Source: Palsa-360 sp963710315 (GTDB lineage: Bacteria > Acidobacteriota > Terriglobia > Acidiferrales > UBA7541). Taken from it: a stretch of DNA of 64,000 nt. Below the pieces are notes generated by a model that had not been told where the DNA came from, searched no databases, and saw nothing but the letters and a program-made list of their open reading frames with translations. The stretch spans positions 62,001-126,000 of the forward strand of contig CAVPZW010000001.1 of assembly GCA_963710315.1 (NCBI GenBank). The letters run 5' to 3'. The translations under genes were made by a program, and so were the position numbers. Below, one piece after another: positions 44,338 through 53,915 of the stretch (its first letter is position 1; every line of letters starts with the position of its first letter).

Positions 44338-45689
44338 TTTTCGCTCCTCTCGGAACCAACAATGCGCACGATGTGGTGCAACACGCGTTCCGTCGCGCCG
44401 CGATTGCGGTCCACGAGTTCCCGCGCGCAGGCACCCATGCGCGCCCCGCGCTGCGGATCGCGAAGCATGCTTACCCATGCCGCGCCCAACTCCTCAGGAC
44501 TGTTGACCTGGATGGCCGCGCCCGCCGCTAGAAATTTTCCAGCCATCTCCCGAAAATTTTCCATCGAATATCCGTAGATGGGAGCCTTGCCAAACGCGGC
44601 CGGCTCGAGAATGTTGTGCCCGCCGCTGGGAACCAGCGAGCCTCCCACGAACACGGCGTCGGCAAGGCGGTACAGTCCGGCTAGTTCTCCGATGCTGTCG
44701 AGCAGCAACACATTGCCCGGCTCGGCGAGCGAGGAGCTTCCAGCTCCGTTGAGGGTCAGGTCTCGGCGGCGCAGCAATTTTCGCCCCGACTCCGCGATGA
44801 AGGCTGCCGCGTTGTCGAATTGCTCCGGCTTTCTCGGCGCAAGAATCAGCAGTGCGCGGGGGAACTCGCGCTCCACGTCCGCAAAGGCCCGCAAGACAGG
44901 AGCCTCTTCATTGGCCACCACGCTCCCGGCAACGACCACTGGATTGCGGCCGTTCTTTGCCAACTCGGCCTCGATCCAAGCGGAAAGTGGAGTTTCGCCC
45001 AGCTGGGCGAGATCGTACTTGAGGTTGCCGGTGACCAGGACACGTTCGGGTGGCGCTCCCAAGGCAATCAGCCGCGCCGCATCTTCCTCGCTCTGCATCA
45101 GAAAAATCGCCGCATCGCTGAGCACTTTTTTCAGAAATCCAGACAGAACTCCGGCGGAATAGGCGAGGGCGCGTTTATAGCCGCGGAACGAGCGCTCTGA
45201 CAATCGCCCGTTCACGAAAATAACGGGCACGCCAGCGCGGCGACATTCGCGCAAGAAATTCGGCCAAATCTCGGTCTCCACGACGATTACCGCCGCCGGG
45301 CGGGCGGCCGCAAGAGCGTGCCTTACAGGGCCGCGCCAATCCAGCGGAAAATAGAAAACCGCGTCGGCGAACGGCATTCGTTCGCGCGCCAATTTCTGTC
45401 CGGTGGCGGTGGTGGTGGAGACGACAATTCGCAGCAGCGGAAACTTTTTCTTCAATTGCTGCGCCAGAGGGAGCGCGGCCAGGACTTCACCCACCGATAC
45501 GGCGTGAATCCAGATCGACCGCCGTGTTGTATCGGCCGAGCCTGCGCCGCTCAGTTCTGGCGGAAACCTGCGCCCGAGGCGCTCTGGAATGTTGCTAAGG
45601 TATTTGCCCTGGATCAAACCGCGCAAGAGGAAATACGGAGAAAGCAGGAGCATCCCCGCGGCCGTCAGCAGACTATAGAGCGCATACAT
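44334..45689 (-). CDS. waaA: 3-deoxy-D-manno-octulosonic acid (Kdo) transferase
   Basis: A 451-residue GT30 enzyme. It starts with a membrane helix (YALYSLLTAAGMLLLSPYFL). WIHAVSVGEVLAALPLAQQL contains the conserved active-site Glu, VVETEIWPNFLRECRRAGVP follows, and the C-terminal half has LVTGNLKYDL, GSVVANEEAPVLRAF and GGHNILEPAAFGKAPIYGY. It adds Kdo to lipid IVA. The ATG at 45689 is the first gene of the LPS operon on this strand; the frame opens upstream to 45797. Confidence 0.95.
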   Translation of the reverse strand: MYALYSLLTAAGMLLLSPYFLLRGLIQGKYLSNIPERLGRRFPPELSGAGSADTTRRSIWIHAVSVGEVLAALPLAQQLKKKFPLLRIVVSTTTATGQKLARERMPFADAVFYFPLDWRGPVRHALAAARPAAVIVVETEIWPNFLRECRRAGVPVIFVNGRLSERSFRGYKRALAYSAGVLSGFLKKVLSDAAIFLMQSEEDAARLIALGAPPERVLVTGNLKYDLAQLGETPLSAWIEAELAKNGRNPVVVAGSVVANEEAPVLRAFADVEREFPRALLILAPRKPEQFDNAAAFIAESGRKLLRRRDLTLNGAGSSSLAEPGNVLLLDSIGELAGLYRLADAVFVGGSLVPSGGHNILEPAAFGKAPIYGYSMENFREMAGKFLAAGAAIQVNSPEELGAAWVSMLRDPQRGARMGACARELVDRNRGATERVLHHIVRIVGSERSEK

Positions 45690-45764
45690 CCGATAAGGCC
45701 CTCGGCGAGCCGTCTCCTGTCCGGAAAAAGGTAGAACGATCCCACTCACAGCTACAAACCGGAT

Positions 45765-45770
45765 ATTATA
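45765..45770 (-). promoter_or_regulatory. Putative -10 box for the LPS core operon
   Basis: A perfect TATAAT on the minus strand lies 75 bases before the waaA ATG. No good -35 match stands at 16-18 bases, so this is a partial promoter call. Confidence 0.35.
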
Positions 45771-45916
45771 GGCGCGCCGCTGGCGTTGGGATACCAATAG
45801 TCGAGCGAGGTTTAGTGGGACAGCTAGCCCCTCGCAGGGGCTCGGGGTGAAGAGCGGCTGTCCTGCAACTGATAGCGAACCTATCGCCGGGAAGGCGCAT
45901 CATAGCCAACCAGACC

Positions 45917-46555
45917 ATGCTACGCACAATCCTTGCAATCGCGATACTCTTCCCGCTCGGCGCGCTGGCGCAGACTGCGCCGCCCGATCCCATGTCCCTG
46001 AAAACGCGCGACGCGCATCAAGACCTGACCATCGTCGCCGATCCCTATCTCAAAGCAGACCGGTACAAGAAGGAAGTTTTCGGCAAAGACTCCTTCTTCG
46101 CCGCAGGCATCGTGGCCATCGACGTATATTTTCAAAACGATAACAACACGCCGATTCGGCTCAACCCCGATACCATCCAACTGATTATTTCGCAGCCCGG
46201 ACAGGACCGCCAGCGCCTGGACGCGCTTTCTCCCGAGGACGTGGCCGACCGCACGCTCTTAAAAGCCAACTCCAACATTCGAGCGCCCCGGCCGTTCCCG
46301 ATTCCCGGCGTATCTTCGGGTTCCGGCCACAGTAAGGATTGGGTGCAGATGACCACCACTCTTCACTCCGTTGCCCTCGGCACGGACATCTTGCCCCCTC
46401 ATGCCACCACTCACGGGTTCCTCTTCTTCGACATGAACCACAACCCGAGCGCGATCCACTATTCGCACCTGTACATCCCCGACCTCGCCTTCATGATCGA
46501 CAAGAAAGCGCTCTTCTTTTTTGAGATCGATCTGGCCGATGCTCCCATGAGGTAA
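45917..46555 (+). CDS. Secreted protein of unknown function
   Basis: A 212-residue protein with a clear signal peptide (MLRTILAIAILFPLGALAQT). The mature part is beta-rich, with AIDVYFQNDNNTPIRLNPDT, LPPHATTHGFLFFDMNHNPS and YSHLYIPDLAFMIDKKALFF, a pattern like extracellular immunoglobulin-type or lipid-binding sheets. Diverges from the waaA operon. No known family recognised. Aromatic conservation-like spacing suggests a real folded protein rather than a chance frame. Confidence 0.75.
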   Translation: MLRTILAIAILFPLGALAQTAPPDPMSLKTRDAHQDLTIVADPYLKADRYKKEVFGKDSFFAAGIVAIDVYFQNDNNTPIRLNPDTIQLIISQPGQDRQRLDALSPEDVADRTLLKANSNIRAPRPFPIPGVSSGSGHSKDWVQMTTTLHSVALGTDILPPHATTHGFLFFDMNHNPSAIHYSHLYIPDLAFMIDKKALFFFEIDLADAPMR

Positions 46556-46713
46556 TCCGGCGTGCATCGGCTGTTTTAGACTTCAGCCGACGATTCGCCG
46601 CGCCGCCGAAGCGTTCTGGTTTTTGTGGCGCCGGCGCCACAAAAATCCATCGCGGCCTGTCGGTGAACTTTCCGGAAATATGTATTGCTACTTGCGCGAA
46701 CGCGCGCGCGAAT

Positions 46714-46742
46714 TTGCCGAACGCGTCCGCGTCGGATAGAAT
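46714..46742 (+). promoter_or_regulatory. Putative promoter of pcrA
   Basis: TTGCCG (46714-46719) and TAGAAT (46737-46742) are exactly 17 bases apart. Transcription would start about 24 bases before the ATG. One of the best housekeeping-type matches in the window. Confidence 0.55.
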
Positions 46743-46772
46743 GGTATTTCCCAAACGGGCCAATCCCCCAAC

Positions 46773-49043
46773 ATGACACTCTTAGACGAATTGAATTCCG
46801 GGCAGCGCGAAGCCGCCACCACAATCGAAGGGCCTGTCTTGATCCTTGCCGGAGCCGGCACGGGCAAGACGCGCGCCATTACCTATCGCATCGCCAACCT
46901 CATCGAGCAAGGTGTGCCTGGCAATGCCGTCCTGGCGGTGACATTCACCAATAAGGCCGCGGCGCAGATGAAAGAGCGCGTGCGCGACTTGCTGGTCCGC
47001 CGCGGAAAAGCGTTCGACGATCCGTGGATCGGAACGTTTCACGCGTTTTCCGCATGGCTCTTGCGCCGCGAGGCCAAGCGCCTTGGCCTGCCGCGCGATT
47101 TCAAAATTTATGACGCCGACGATCAAGTCGCGGCCGTAAAACTTTCGCTCGATCATTTGAACATCAAGGACCCGGGCGAAAAAATTCGCGGCCTTCTGGA
47201 GCGCATCAGCTCCGCCAAGAATCATGCACTGACACCCGCGCAGGTCTCCGCCGAAGCCGCCAAGCGCGGCGACCCGCTGGGGATCACCGCCGCGAAAGTG
47301 TACGGGGAGTATGAAAACATTCTTCGCAAGGGCGGCGCGCTGGATTTTGACGATCTGTTGCTGCGCGCCGTGCAGGTGCTGCGCGAATTTCCCGAGGCCC
47401 GCGCCGCATGGCAGACGCGATTTCGCTACATTCACGTCAACGAATATCAGGACACCAACCGCGTGCAATACGATTTGTTGCGGCTGCTGGTAAACGAATC
47501 GCGCAACCTGTGCGTGGTGGGCGACGAGGATCAATCCATCTACCGATGGCGCGGCGCGGATATCGGCAACATTCTGCGATTCGATGAGGACTATCCCGGC
47601 GCGCGCGTGGTCCGCCTCGAAGAGAATTACCGCTCGACGCAGATAATTCTTGACGCCGCAGCGGGCGTCGTCTCCAACAACCGGCGGCGTCTCGGAAAAA
47701 ATCTGAAGGCCACGCGCTCGGCGGGCAAGAATCTGGCATTCTTTGAAGGGCGCGATTCCAAATCCGAAGCCGAGTATGTGGCGGACCGGATTCGCATGAT
47801 CCACGGAGACGATCCCGCCGTTCACATTGCCGTGCTGTACCGAACCAACGCACAGTCGCGCTCCTTTGAAGAGGCTTTGCGCGCGCGCGGCATGCGCTAT
47901 CGCATGTTGGGCGGCTTTTCGTTTTACCAGCGCGCCGAAGTCAAGGACGCACTGGCCTACGCGCGGCTGGCGATTTTTCCGGATGACGATATCGCACTGC
48001 TGCGCGTGATCAACACGCCGCCGCGCGGCATCGGAAAAACCTCCATCGATTCCCTTTCCGCCCTTGCGCGCGAGCAGGATATTTCCCTCTGGGCTGCCCT
48101 GGAAAAGGCGCTGGATCCTTCCTTCGGCGGACGCTCCCTCGCGCCGTTGCGCGATTTCCGCACGCTGATTGAAACGTTGCAGCAGGAAGTCACGACCTCC
48201 ACGCCCGCGGATTTCCTGCAGTCGGTTCTGTCGCGCAGCGGATACCTGGACATGCTCCTGCAGCGCGACAACGTCGAGGACACCGCGCGCGCCGACAACT
48301 TGCGCGAACTGGTGAACGCCATGGCCGAAGGCGCCGAGCGCGGCGAAACGCTTACCGATTTTCTGGATCACGCCGCACTGGTCAGCGATGCCGACAACTT
48401 TGACGAAGACGCGCTGATCACGCTGATGACGCTGCACAGCGCCAAGGGCCTGGAATTCGAGCACGTGTTTCTGACCGGCATGGAGGAAGGAATTTTTCCC
48501 CACAGCCGCTCGCAAAACGACAATGAAGAGCTGGAGGAAGAGCGCCGCCTGTGCTACGTGGGAATGACCCGCGCCAAGACCACGCTCACGCTGACGCGCG
48601 CCGTGTATCGCCGCATGTACGGCTCCGAGCGCCTCACTGGCTCCATGCCCTCGCGCTTCCTGCAGGAAATTCCGGCGGAGCTGATCGACACTGCGGCCGG
48701 TTCGCTGGCCGAAGCCGGCGAGACGCGCCGCTACGAGCCCGATCCCGAATACTCCTACAGCCAGGAGGAATTCTCGCGCCGCGTGAAGCGCATCGATTCC
48801 CCATCGCATTCGCGGTCGTCCAGCGACCCCGCCACGCGTGCTCGCCCTAGCGCCTCGCCGCGCTTCGGCAAGCAGCAAAGCGGAAACCCTCTGATCGGCC
48901 AGCGCGTCCGCCACGCCACCTACGGCACGGGCACAATCGTTGCCGTGGAAGGCGATGAGCCCGAACGCAAATTCACCGTGCGCTTCTCCGATCACGGCAC
49001 AAAAAAATTAGTGGAGCAGTACGCGAATCTGAGTTGGGCGTAG
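46773..49043 (+). CDS. pcrA: UvrD/PcrA-type DNA helicase
   Basis: A 756-residue superfamily 1A helicase. Q motif LNSGQREA, Walker A AGAGTGKTRAI, motif Ia VTFTNKAAAQMKERV, motif III GDEDQSIYRWRGAD, motif IV YRTNAQSR, motif V LMTLHSAKGLEFEHVFLTGM and motif VI YVGMTRAK are all present, and a C-terminal Tudor-like region (GQRVRHATYGTGTIVAVEGD) resembles PcrA. It unwinds DNA in repair and removes RecA. Walker B reads HVNEYQDTN instead of the usual V-D-E-Y/F-Q: the Mg-binding Asp codon is AAC, not GAC, at about 47440. This could be an error or a real change. Confidence 0.95.
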   Translation: MTLLDELNSGQREAATTIEGPVLILAGAGTGKTRAITYRIANLIEQGVPGNAVLAVTFTNKAAAQMKERVRDLLVRRGKAFDDPWIGTFHAFSAWLLRREAKRLGLPRDFKIYDADDQVAAVKLSLDHLNIKDPGEKIRGLLERISSAKNHALTPAQVSAEAAKRGDPLGITAAKVYGEYENILRKGGALDFDDLLLRAVQVLREFPEARAAWQTRFRYIHVNEYQDTNRVQYDLLRLLVNESRNLCVVGDEDQSIYRWRGADIGNILRFDEDYPGARVVRLEENYRSTQIILDAAAGVVSNNRRRLGKNLKATRSAGKNLAFFEGRDSKSEAEYVADRIRMIHGDDPAVHIAVLYRTNAQSRSFEEALRARGMRYRMLGGFSFYQRAEVKDALAYARLAIFPDDDIALLRVINTPPRGIGKTSIDSLSALAREQDISLWAALEKALDPSFGGRSLAPLRDFRTLIETLQQEVTTSTPADFLQSVLSRSGYLDMLLQRDNVEDTARADNLRELVNAMAEGAERGETLTDFLDHAALVSDADNFDEDALITLMTLHSAKGLEFEHVFLTGMEEGIFPHSRSQNDNEELEEERRLCYVGMTRAKTTLTLTRAVYRRMYGSERLTGSMPSRFLQEIPAELIDTAAGSLAEAGETRRYEPDPEYSYSQEEFSRRVKRIDSPSHSRSSSDPATRARPSASPRFGKQQSGNPLIGQRVRHATYGTGTIVAVEGDEPERKFTVRFSDHGTKKLVEQYANLSWA

Positions 49044-49045
49044 GT

Positions 49046-49070
49046 AGGACAGGCTTCAGCCTGTCTGCTT
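49046..49070. repeat. Repeat family B, single arm
   Basis: AGGACAGGCTTCAGCCTGTC directly follows the pcrA TAG stop. It is itself a palindrome around GGCTTCAGCC; the second arm present in other copies is missing. Confidence 0.75.
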
Positions 49071-49131
49071 TGCGCAAAAACCACTCGGGATAAAAATAAA
49101 CAGGTAGCGCTTCCCGCAGGGAGAGCCTCAT

Positions 49132-49228
49132 TTTTGTCATTCCGAGCGGAGCGAGGAATCTCTCTTGGTTTCTTCTGCGCTCCGGCAAAATCGAAGAGAG
49201 ATTCCTCGCTCCGCTCGGAATGACAAAA
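49132..49228. repeat. Repeat family C inverted repeat, copy 1
   Basis: TTGTCATTCCGAGCGGAGCG with AGGAATCTCTCTT on the left is mirrored on the right by AGAGAGATTCCTCGCTCCGC and TCGGAATGACAAAA, around a spacer of about 27 bases. Lies between convergent pcrA and the gene at 49265. Confidence 0.9.
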
Positions 49229-49264
49229 TAGTGAAGCGCGCGCACAGGCAGGGCGCAGCGTGGG

Positions 49265-49729
49265 CTAATGCGCGCCATCCTCGGTCGCGGCGGGTGGCGG
49301 CTGCTTCGTAAATTCAAACGTACAGGACCGGCCCACAATCCCCAGCCCTTCGTTCCTCAACCCCGTGCCCGACGCATCTTTGAATTGGGCCTTGCCGCTG
49401 AAACTGTATTCGGTGCCCTTTCCAGTAAAAATCCCGCGAGCATATTCCTTGTTGGCGACGATGCCGGAGGCAGAGAGCTTGACGCTGCCGTCATCGGAGA
49501 CCTTGCCTTCGATCAGAAAATACCCCGGCTGCCCCGCCATGCCGCGCTCCCCGCGAAGATTGCCCTTCTGGATGACGGTGGGAAACATGAACGTGAATCC
49601 CTTCGTATTCCCTTTTTCCGGACACGTATACTTCGTGTCCCAAGTGCCGTCAAAGTTTTCGCCCGCAATCGAAACCACCGGCAAAACTGCCAAGACGCAA
49701 ACCACTACAAATCGAAATATTTTCCCCAT
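49265..49729 (-). CDS. Small secreted protein of unknown function
   Basis: A 154-residue protein with a signal peptide (MGKIFRFVVVCVLAVLPVVS, cleavage near IAGEN). The mature part begins FDGTWDTKYTCPEKGNTKGF and has FPTVIQKGNLRGERGMAGQP, SDDGSVKLSASGIV and GKGTEYSFSGKAQF, a small beta-barrel-like pattern similar to exported proteins that measure or bind small ligands. Two Cys (in YTCPE and GRSCTF) could form a disulfide. The ATG at 49729 has GGGGGGA 5 bases upstream. Family unknown. Confidence 0.75.
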   Translation of the reverse strand: MGKIFRFVVVCVLAVLPVVSIAGENFDGTWDTKYTCPEKGNTKGFTFMFPTVIQKGNLRGERGMAGQPGYFLIEGKVSDDGSVKLSASGIVANKEYARGIFTGKGTEYSFSGKAQFKDASGTGLRNEGLGIVGRSCTFEFTKQPPPAATEDGAH

Positions 49730-49990
49730 TTGATTCCCCCCGTTGGATCGTTGCAGCACTATCTTAAGTCGCAATGCACCGCTTCCTGGCGCCCGCGTTG
49801 CTCGCATTTTTATACTCCAAATTCAGGATTGCGCCTGTTATTTTAAGCCAATCGTAATGTGATGCCCAACACGCAAAATGTGCTGAGCTCACGGGCAGAT
49901 ATTTCATTCCGTGTTTGCCGACCCATTGAGACCTCCCCGTTTATCAGGAGCTGAATCTACAAGCTGGCAGGAAGTATTTCCTCAGAGAAG

Positions 49991-50977
49991 CTAGAGCGAA
50001 ACGGGCGCCTGCGAATTCTGCTTCACAGCAAAGACCACGCGTGAAGTGCCGCTGTCTTTGTTCCATGTTTTTTCGACCTCGGACAAGGGCACAACTTTGA
50101 TTTCGATTTTCAGCTTGCCGGGCACCACGGCTTGCAGCACACCGCGAATCGCGCCGACTATGTCTTCGAGGGGGATGCTTCCCATGCCGCTGCCCATCAG
50201 GACCAGCGCGGACGAGCGCAAAGCGGCGCTTGGCAAGGTAATGTTGCCGCCGCTGACTGCTCCGATCTGAACGAAACGGATGGGCACTGCGTCCTTGCCT
50301 GATCTTGCCCCAGCCATGATCAGGGTTTCGGCGCTTTGTCCCCAGAGATAATCGAGGACGACATCGACGCCTTCGCCGCCAAACTGCTCCTCGAACGCCG
50401 CCTCCAGTTCCGTCGTGGATTTATTTAGAGAAATGGTCGCATCCGCGCCGAGGGCCTTCACTTGTTCCAGGGCCGAAACATTGCGCCCCGTGGCGATGAC
50501 TCGTTTCGCTCCCAAGTATTTGGCGATTTGCACGGCCAAGCGTCCTGAAATTCCCGTGGCTCCGTTGATCAGCACGTTCTCCCCGGCGATCAGATGCGCC
50601 CGTTCCTTGAGCGCGGCCCAGGAAGACATCCCCGGAATTGCGATCGCAGCAGCGGTGATGTCATCCACATCGTCCGGCAACGGTATGCACCGATCCATCC
50701 TCACCGCGACCTTTTCGGCCATGCCGCCGAACGGCTCTTCGGGCAACACGAAATACACGCGCCGGCCATCCTGAGTCCGGCCAACACCGTCGATGCCAAC
50801 GACCGCGGGAAGACTGCCAGGAGAAGTGTGGTGCGAACCCGAAGCGCGGCTTTTGGTGACCTGGCTTAAAGCAGACGCGCTGACCGCAATCAACTCTTCG
50901 CCAACCTGCGGCACGGGATCGCCAAAGTCCGCGAATACTGGCGTGCTGCCCGGTTTGGTAATGATGGCGGCCTTCAT
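49991..50977 (-). CDS. Zinc-independent MDR oxidoreductase (quinone oxidoreductase-like)
   Basis: A 328-residue medium-chain reductase. The N-terminal GroES-like domain (MKAAIITKPGSTPVFADFGD) lacks the catalytic-zinc Cys and His of alcohol dehydrogenases. The Rossmann part has NVLINGATGISGRLAVQIAK and a following YLGAKRVIATGRN that binds NAD(P)H, and EGVDVVLDYLWGQSAETLI. Such enzymes reduce quinones or enones; the substrate cannot be told. Stands alone. Confidence 0.85.
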   Translation of the reverse strand: MKAAIITKPGSTPVFADFGDPVPQVGEELIAVSASALSQVTKSRASGSHHTSPGSLPAVVGIDGVGRTQDGRRVYFVLPEEPFGGMAEKVAVRMDRCIPLPDDVDDITAAAIAIPGMSSWAALKERAHLIAGENVLINGATGISGRLAVQIAKYLGAKRVIATGRNVSALEQVKALGADATISLNKSTTELEAAFEEQFGGEGVDVVLDYLWGQSAETLIMAGARSGKDAVPIRFVQIGAVSGGNITLPSAALRSSALVLMGSGMGSIPLEDIVGAIRGVLQAVVPGKLKIEIKVVPLSEVEKTWNKDSGTSRVVFAVKQNSQAPVSL

Positions 50978-51154
50978 TCGATTCCCTCGTTTCTTCCTCG
51001 CTGCGCATCGCTAGACGAAGATCGGCCGATTTTGTAAAGGCCCGCTAGTCTAGTACGTTTGCGGCTTGCAATTAATTTCATCCGTTAGTGATCGCCATGG
51101 GAAGTGCCCTGAGGCCCATACGAATGGAAATGCCGGTGACTATCAGTTGTTTGT

Positions 51155-52557
51155 TTAGGGCAGCGCGGCAGGGGCAGCGCTGCGCCGTGACGCCCACTTG
51201 AGCGCGCGGTAAACCGGATAGCTTGCGGCGAGCACCAGGAACGTGAGAGGCGTGTTCTCGCGATCGGACGCGAGAGCGCCGATCAGGAACACGATGGAGG
51301 CCGCAGAGCGCGATTGCTGTGGTCCAGGGATAGCCCCATGCGCGATGCGGCCGCTCGACATTCGGCGATGCGTCGGCGCAGCACGAACAGCGAGACGAAC
51401 GGTGAGCGCATAATCGGCCACGAAAAATGAGGCCAGGATCGCCGCCACTCGCTCGAAGCTGAACATCGCGAAGCACAGGCCCACCGCGGTGGAAAGCCAC
51501 AGCGAGGGCGCCGGAATGCCGCCGGCGTTCACGCGCGCAAAGAACGGAAAGAAAAGCGCCGTCGCGGCTCATGGCGTACAGCGCGCGCGAAGTGGCCATC
51601 TCCATGGCGTTGACGCTGCTCAGCAGGCCCACCACGACCACCACGCGAATGAAATTGTCTCCCGCCGCGCCCAGCACGCGCCGCGCGGCAATGCCCATGG
51701 CGAAATCGCTGCCCGCAAATTCGCGCACCGGCACCAGGTGCACGATGGCCGCGTTCACCAGGAAATAAATCGCCAGCACGGAGAATACGGTGCCGAAAAT
51801 CGCGCGCGGAATGTCCCGCCCCGGATTGTGCACTTCCCCGCCGAAATAGACCACGCCGTACCACCCGTCATAGGTGTAAATCACCGCCTGCAGCGCCAGA
51901 ATGAATGCCACGAACAGCGGCCAGCCCGATGGGCACAGCGGCGCGCGAAGCAACAGCGGTCACCGGCGTGGCGCGGTGCAGGAAGCAGACGCGCCACGAC
52001 CGCCAGAAACAGCACCGCCTTCAAAATCGTCGTAAAGTTTTGCACGCCGCTGCCCACCTTCATGCTCTTCCATTGCAGCAGCGCAAACAGCAAAATCACG
52101 CCGGCGGCGATGGCGCGCACGTGGCCATGCGCCACGGGCACCAGGTCGCCGGCGTATTCGCCGAATACAATCGAGACGGCGGCAAAGCTGCCGGCCGTCG
52201 AGATCCAATCGCTCCAGCCCGACAATGAATCCCGCGTAATCGCCCAGCGCGGCCCGCGCAAAATTGTATTGCCCGCCGCTGTGCGGCAGCAGCGCACCCA
52301 GCTCGGCAAACTGCAGCGCCCCCAGCGACATGTAGATTCCACCCACGGCCCATGCGGCGAAGTATAGCCAGGTCGAGGGCAGCAGCGCCAGCGATCTCGC
52401 CCGGCGTGCGCACGATTCCAGCGCCAATGGTATTCCCGATGGCCACGGCGATTCCGAAGCCCACGCCCAGCGTGGTGATCAGCTTGCCGCGTCCGGCAAG
52501 CCGTTTCCCAACGGAACTGGATTTTGTCTGCAAGGAAATATTTGCCGCCGCTCCATT
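51155..52557 (-). pseudogene. APC-superfamily amino acid permease, multiply frameshifted
   Basis: Pieces in all three minus-strand frames join into one permease. They are GVGFGIAVAIGNTIGAGIVR with TPGEIAG near the start, AAWAVGGIYMSLGALQFAEL and LPHSGGQYNFARAALGDYAG, SKVFGEYAGDLVPVAHGHVR-like and ALLQWKSMKVGSGVQNFTTI, then YTYDGWYGVVYFGGEVHNPG and SSVNAMEMATSRALYAMSRD, ending ENTPLTFLVLAASYPVYRAL. At least six frame changes lie between them (near 52390, 52220, 51960, 51560, 51420 and 51330). The family takes up or exchanges amino acids. Every helix is still readable, so the same question of error or decay arises. An ATG at 52557 or 52599 starts it. Confidence 0.8.
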
Positions 52558-52735
52558 CATCATCGAGCAACAACGAAAAACCATCATAGCGGAGGACACT
52601 TGCGGCGCAAGCGTAAGTTACGAAATGTGAATGGAAGGCGAAACATTGTTTGGCGAGCCATCCGTCTTATGATCTACTTTTCCTGTCGTCGAATGCCTCG
52701 CGCTTTGGCGATGCAGGCTGGGGAATAGTAAGTAT

Positions 52736-52827
52736 TTTTGTCATTCTAAGCGGAGCGAGGAATCTCTCTTAGGTTTGCGCTCAAGGAAAGAAGGAGAGAT
52801 TCCTCGCTTCGCTTGGAATGACAAAAT
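52736..52827. repeat. Repeat family C inverted repeat, copy 2
   Basis: TTTTGTCATTCTAAGCGGAG with CGAGGAATCTCTCTT pairs with AGAGATTCCTCGCTTCGCTT and GGAATGACAAAA. It lies between the divergent permease and adenosine deaminase genes; the rest of 52600-52872 shows nothing clear. Confidence 0.9.
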
Positions 52828-52872
52828 GGATTATTCTTTCCGCGTAGCAGGATTGCAGGGAGCCGTAAAACA

Positions 52873-53907
52873 ATGAACGCATCCATATCCGAAGCCGTAT
52901 TCGCGGCGCTCCCCAAAGCCGAATTGCACGTGCACCTGGAAGGCGCCATCGAACCCGCCACCTTGGTGGAATTGGCCGCGCGACACGGCGTCGCTCTCAC
53001 TTCCGAAGAAACCGCGCCGCGTTACGCCCCCGGCAATTTCGATCAATTCATCCAAAATTTTATCTGGATCACTTCGTTTCTGCGCGGCCCTGAAGACTAC
53101 GCCTTGATCGCGCGTCGCTTCGCCGAATCCATGCAGCGGCAAAACGTGCTGTACGCAGAGGTCACGCTCTCCATCGGCGTGATGTTTCGCCGCAATCAGG
53201 ATCCCGCCGCAAATTTTGCGGCGCTGCGAGACGCCGCGGCCGAAGTCCCTGGCGTCCAGTTGAAATATATTTTCGATGCGGTGCGCCAGTGGGGTGCCGC
53301 GCCCGCGATGGAGGTCGCGCGAATTGCCACCGAACTGCGCTCGCCGGATATCGTGGCCTACGGAATTGGCGGCGATGAACTCGGCCTTCCCACGATTGAC
53401 TTGCGGCCGGTGTACGATTTCGTGGCCAGCAAGGGCATGCATCGGCTGATTCACGCGGGGGAAATCGGCGGCCCAGAAATCGTGCGCGAAGCCATCGAAC
53501 TGCTGGGCGTGGAGCGCATCGACCACGGAATCAGCGTGATTCACGACGAGCGAACCATGGACTTCATCGCCGCGCGCAACATCCCGCTGGACATCTGCCC
53601 CACGAGCAATCTTCGCACCGGCGCGCTGGCCCGCCAGATTGGCCGCCAGACCGCTGGCTACAAGGAACATCCGCTGGCATTGCTCTTCCGGCGCGGCCTG
53701 CCCGTAAATTTATCCAGCGACGATCCGGCTATGTTCGAAACAACTGTGAGCGACGAATACCGCCATACGCAAACGATGGGGCTGACCCCCAGCGAAATCG
53801 TTCAGCTCGCCGAGGCCAGCTTCCTTCACTCCTTCCTGCCTGCCGAGGAAAAGCGCGCCATGCTCGATAAATTTCATGCCGGCGTTGCCGCCCTGGGCTT
53901 GCTATAA
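52873..53907 (+). CDS. add: Adenosine deaminase family protein
   Basis: A 344-residue TIM-barrel amidohydrolase. PKAELHVHLEGAIEP has the metal HxH, FIWITSFLRGPEDYALIARR is typical of the family, and HAGEIGGPEIVREA contains the catalytic Glu. GVERIDHGISVIHD has the metal His and NLSSDDPAMFETTVSDEY the metal Asp pair. It deaminates adenosine, deoxyadenosine or a related nucleoside; aminodeoxyfutalosine (menaquinone pathway) is an alternative substrate I cannot exclude. CAGGGAG precedes the ATG. purS follows 8 bases later, fitting a purine role. Confidence 0.9.
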   Translation: MNASISEAVFAALPKAELHVHLEGAIEPATLVELAARHGVALTSEETAPRYAPGNFDQFIQNFIWITSFLRGPEDYALIARRFAESMQRQNVLYAEVTLSIGVMFRRNQDPAANFAALRDAAAEVPGVQLKYIFDAVRQWGAAPAMEVARIATELRSPDIVAYGIGGDELGLPTIDLRPVYDFVASKGMHRLIHAGEIGGPEIVREAIELLGVERIDHGISVIHDERTMDFIAARNIPLDICPTSNLRTGALARQIGRQTAGYKEHPLALLFRRGLPVNLSSDDPAMFETTVSDEYRHTQTMGLTPSEIVQLAEASFLHSFLPAEEKRAMLDKFHAGVAALGLL

Positions 53908-53908
53908 T
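53900..53908 (+). promoter_or_regulatory. Extended -10 promoter for purS
   Basis: TGCTATAAT is a perfect extended -10 element. It overlaps the add stop region and ends 7 bases before the purS ATG, implying a leaderless purS transcript in addition to any read-through from add. Confidence 0.4.
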
Positions 53909-53915
53909 CTCTGGC

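Noticed and set aside
46782..48995. A 737-residue open frame on the minus strand
   Set aside because: It lies entirely opposite pcrA, has no recognisable motif and a composition typical of shadow frames in GC-rich genes.
51155..52557. Programmed frameshifting as the cause of the broken permease and glmS
   Set aside because: There are too many shifts per gene, in both directions, without slippery sequences or a pattern shared among the genes.
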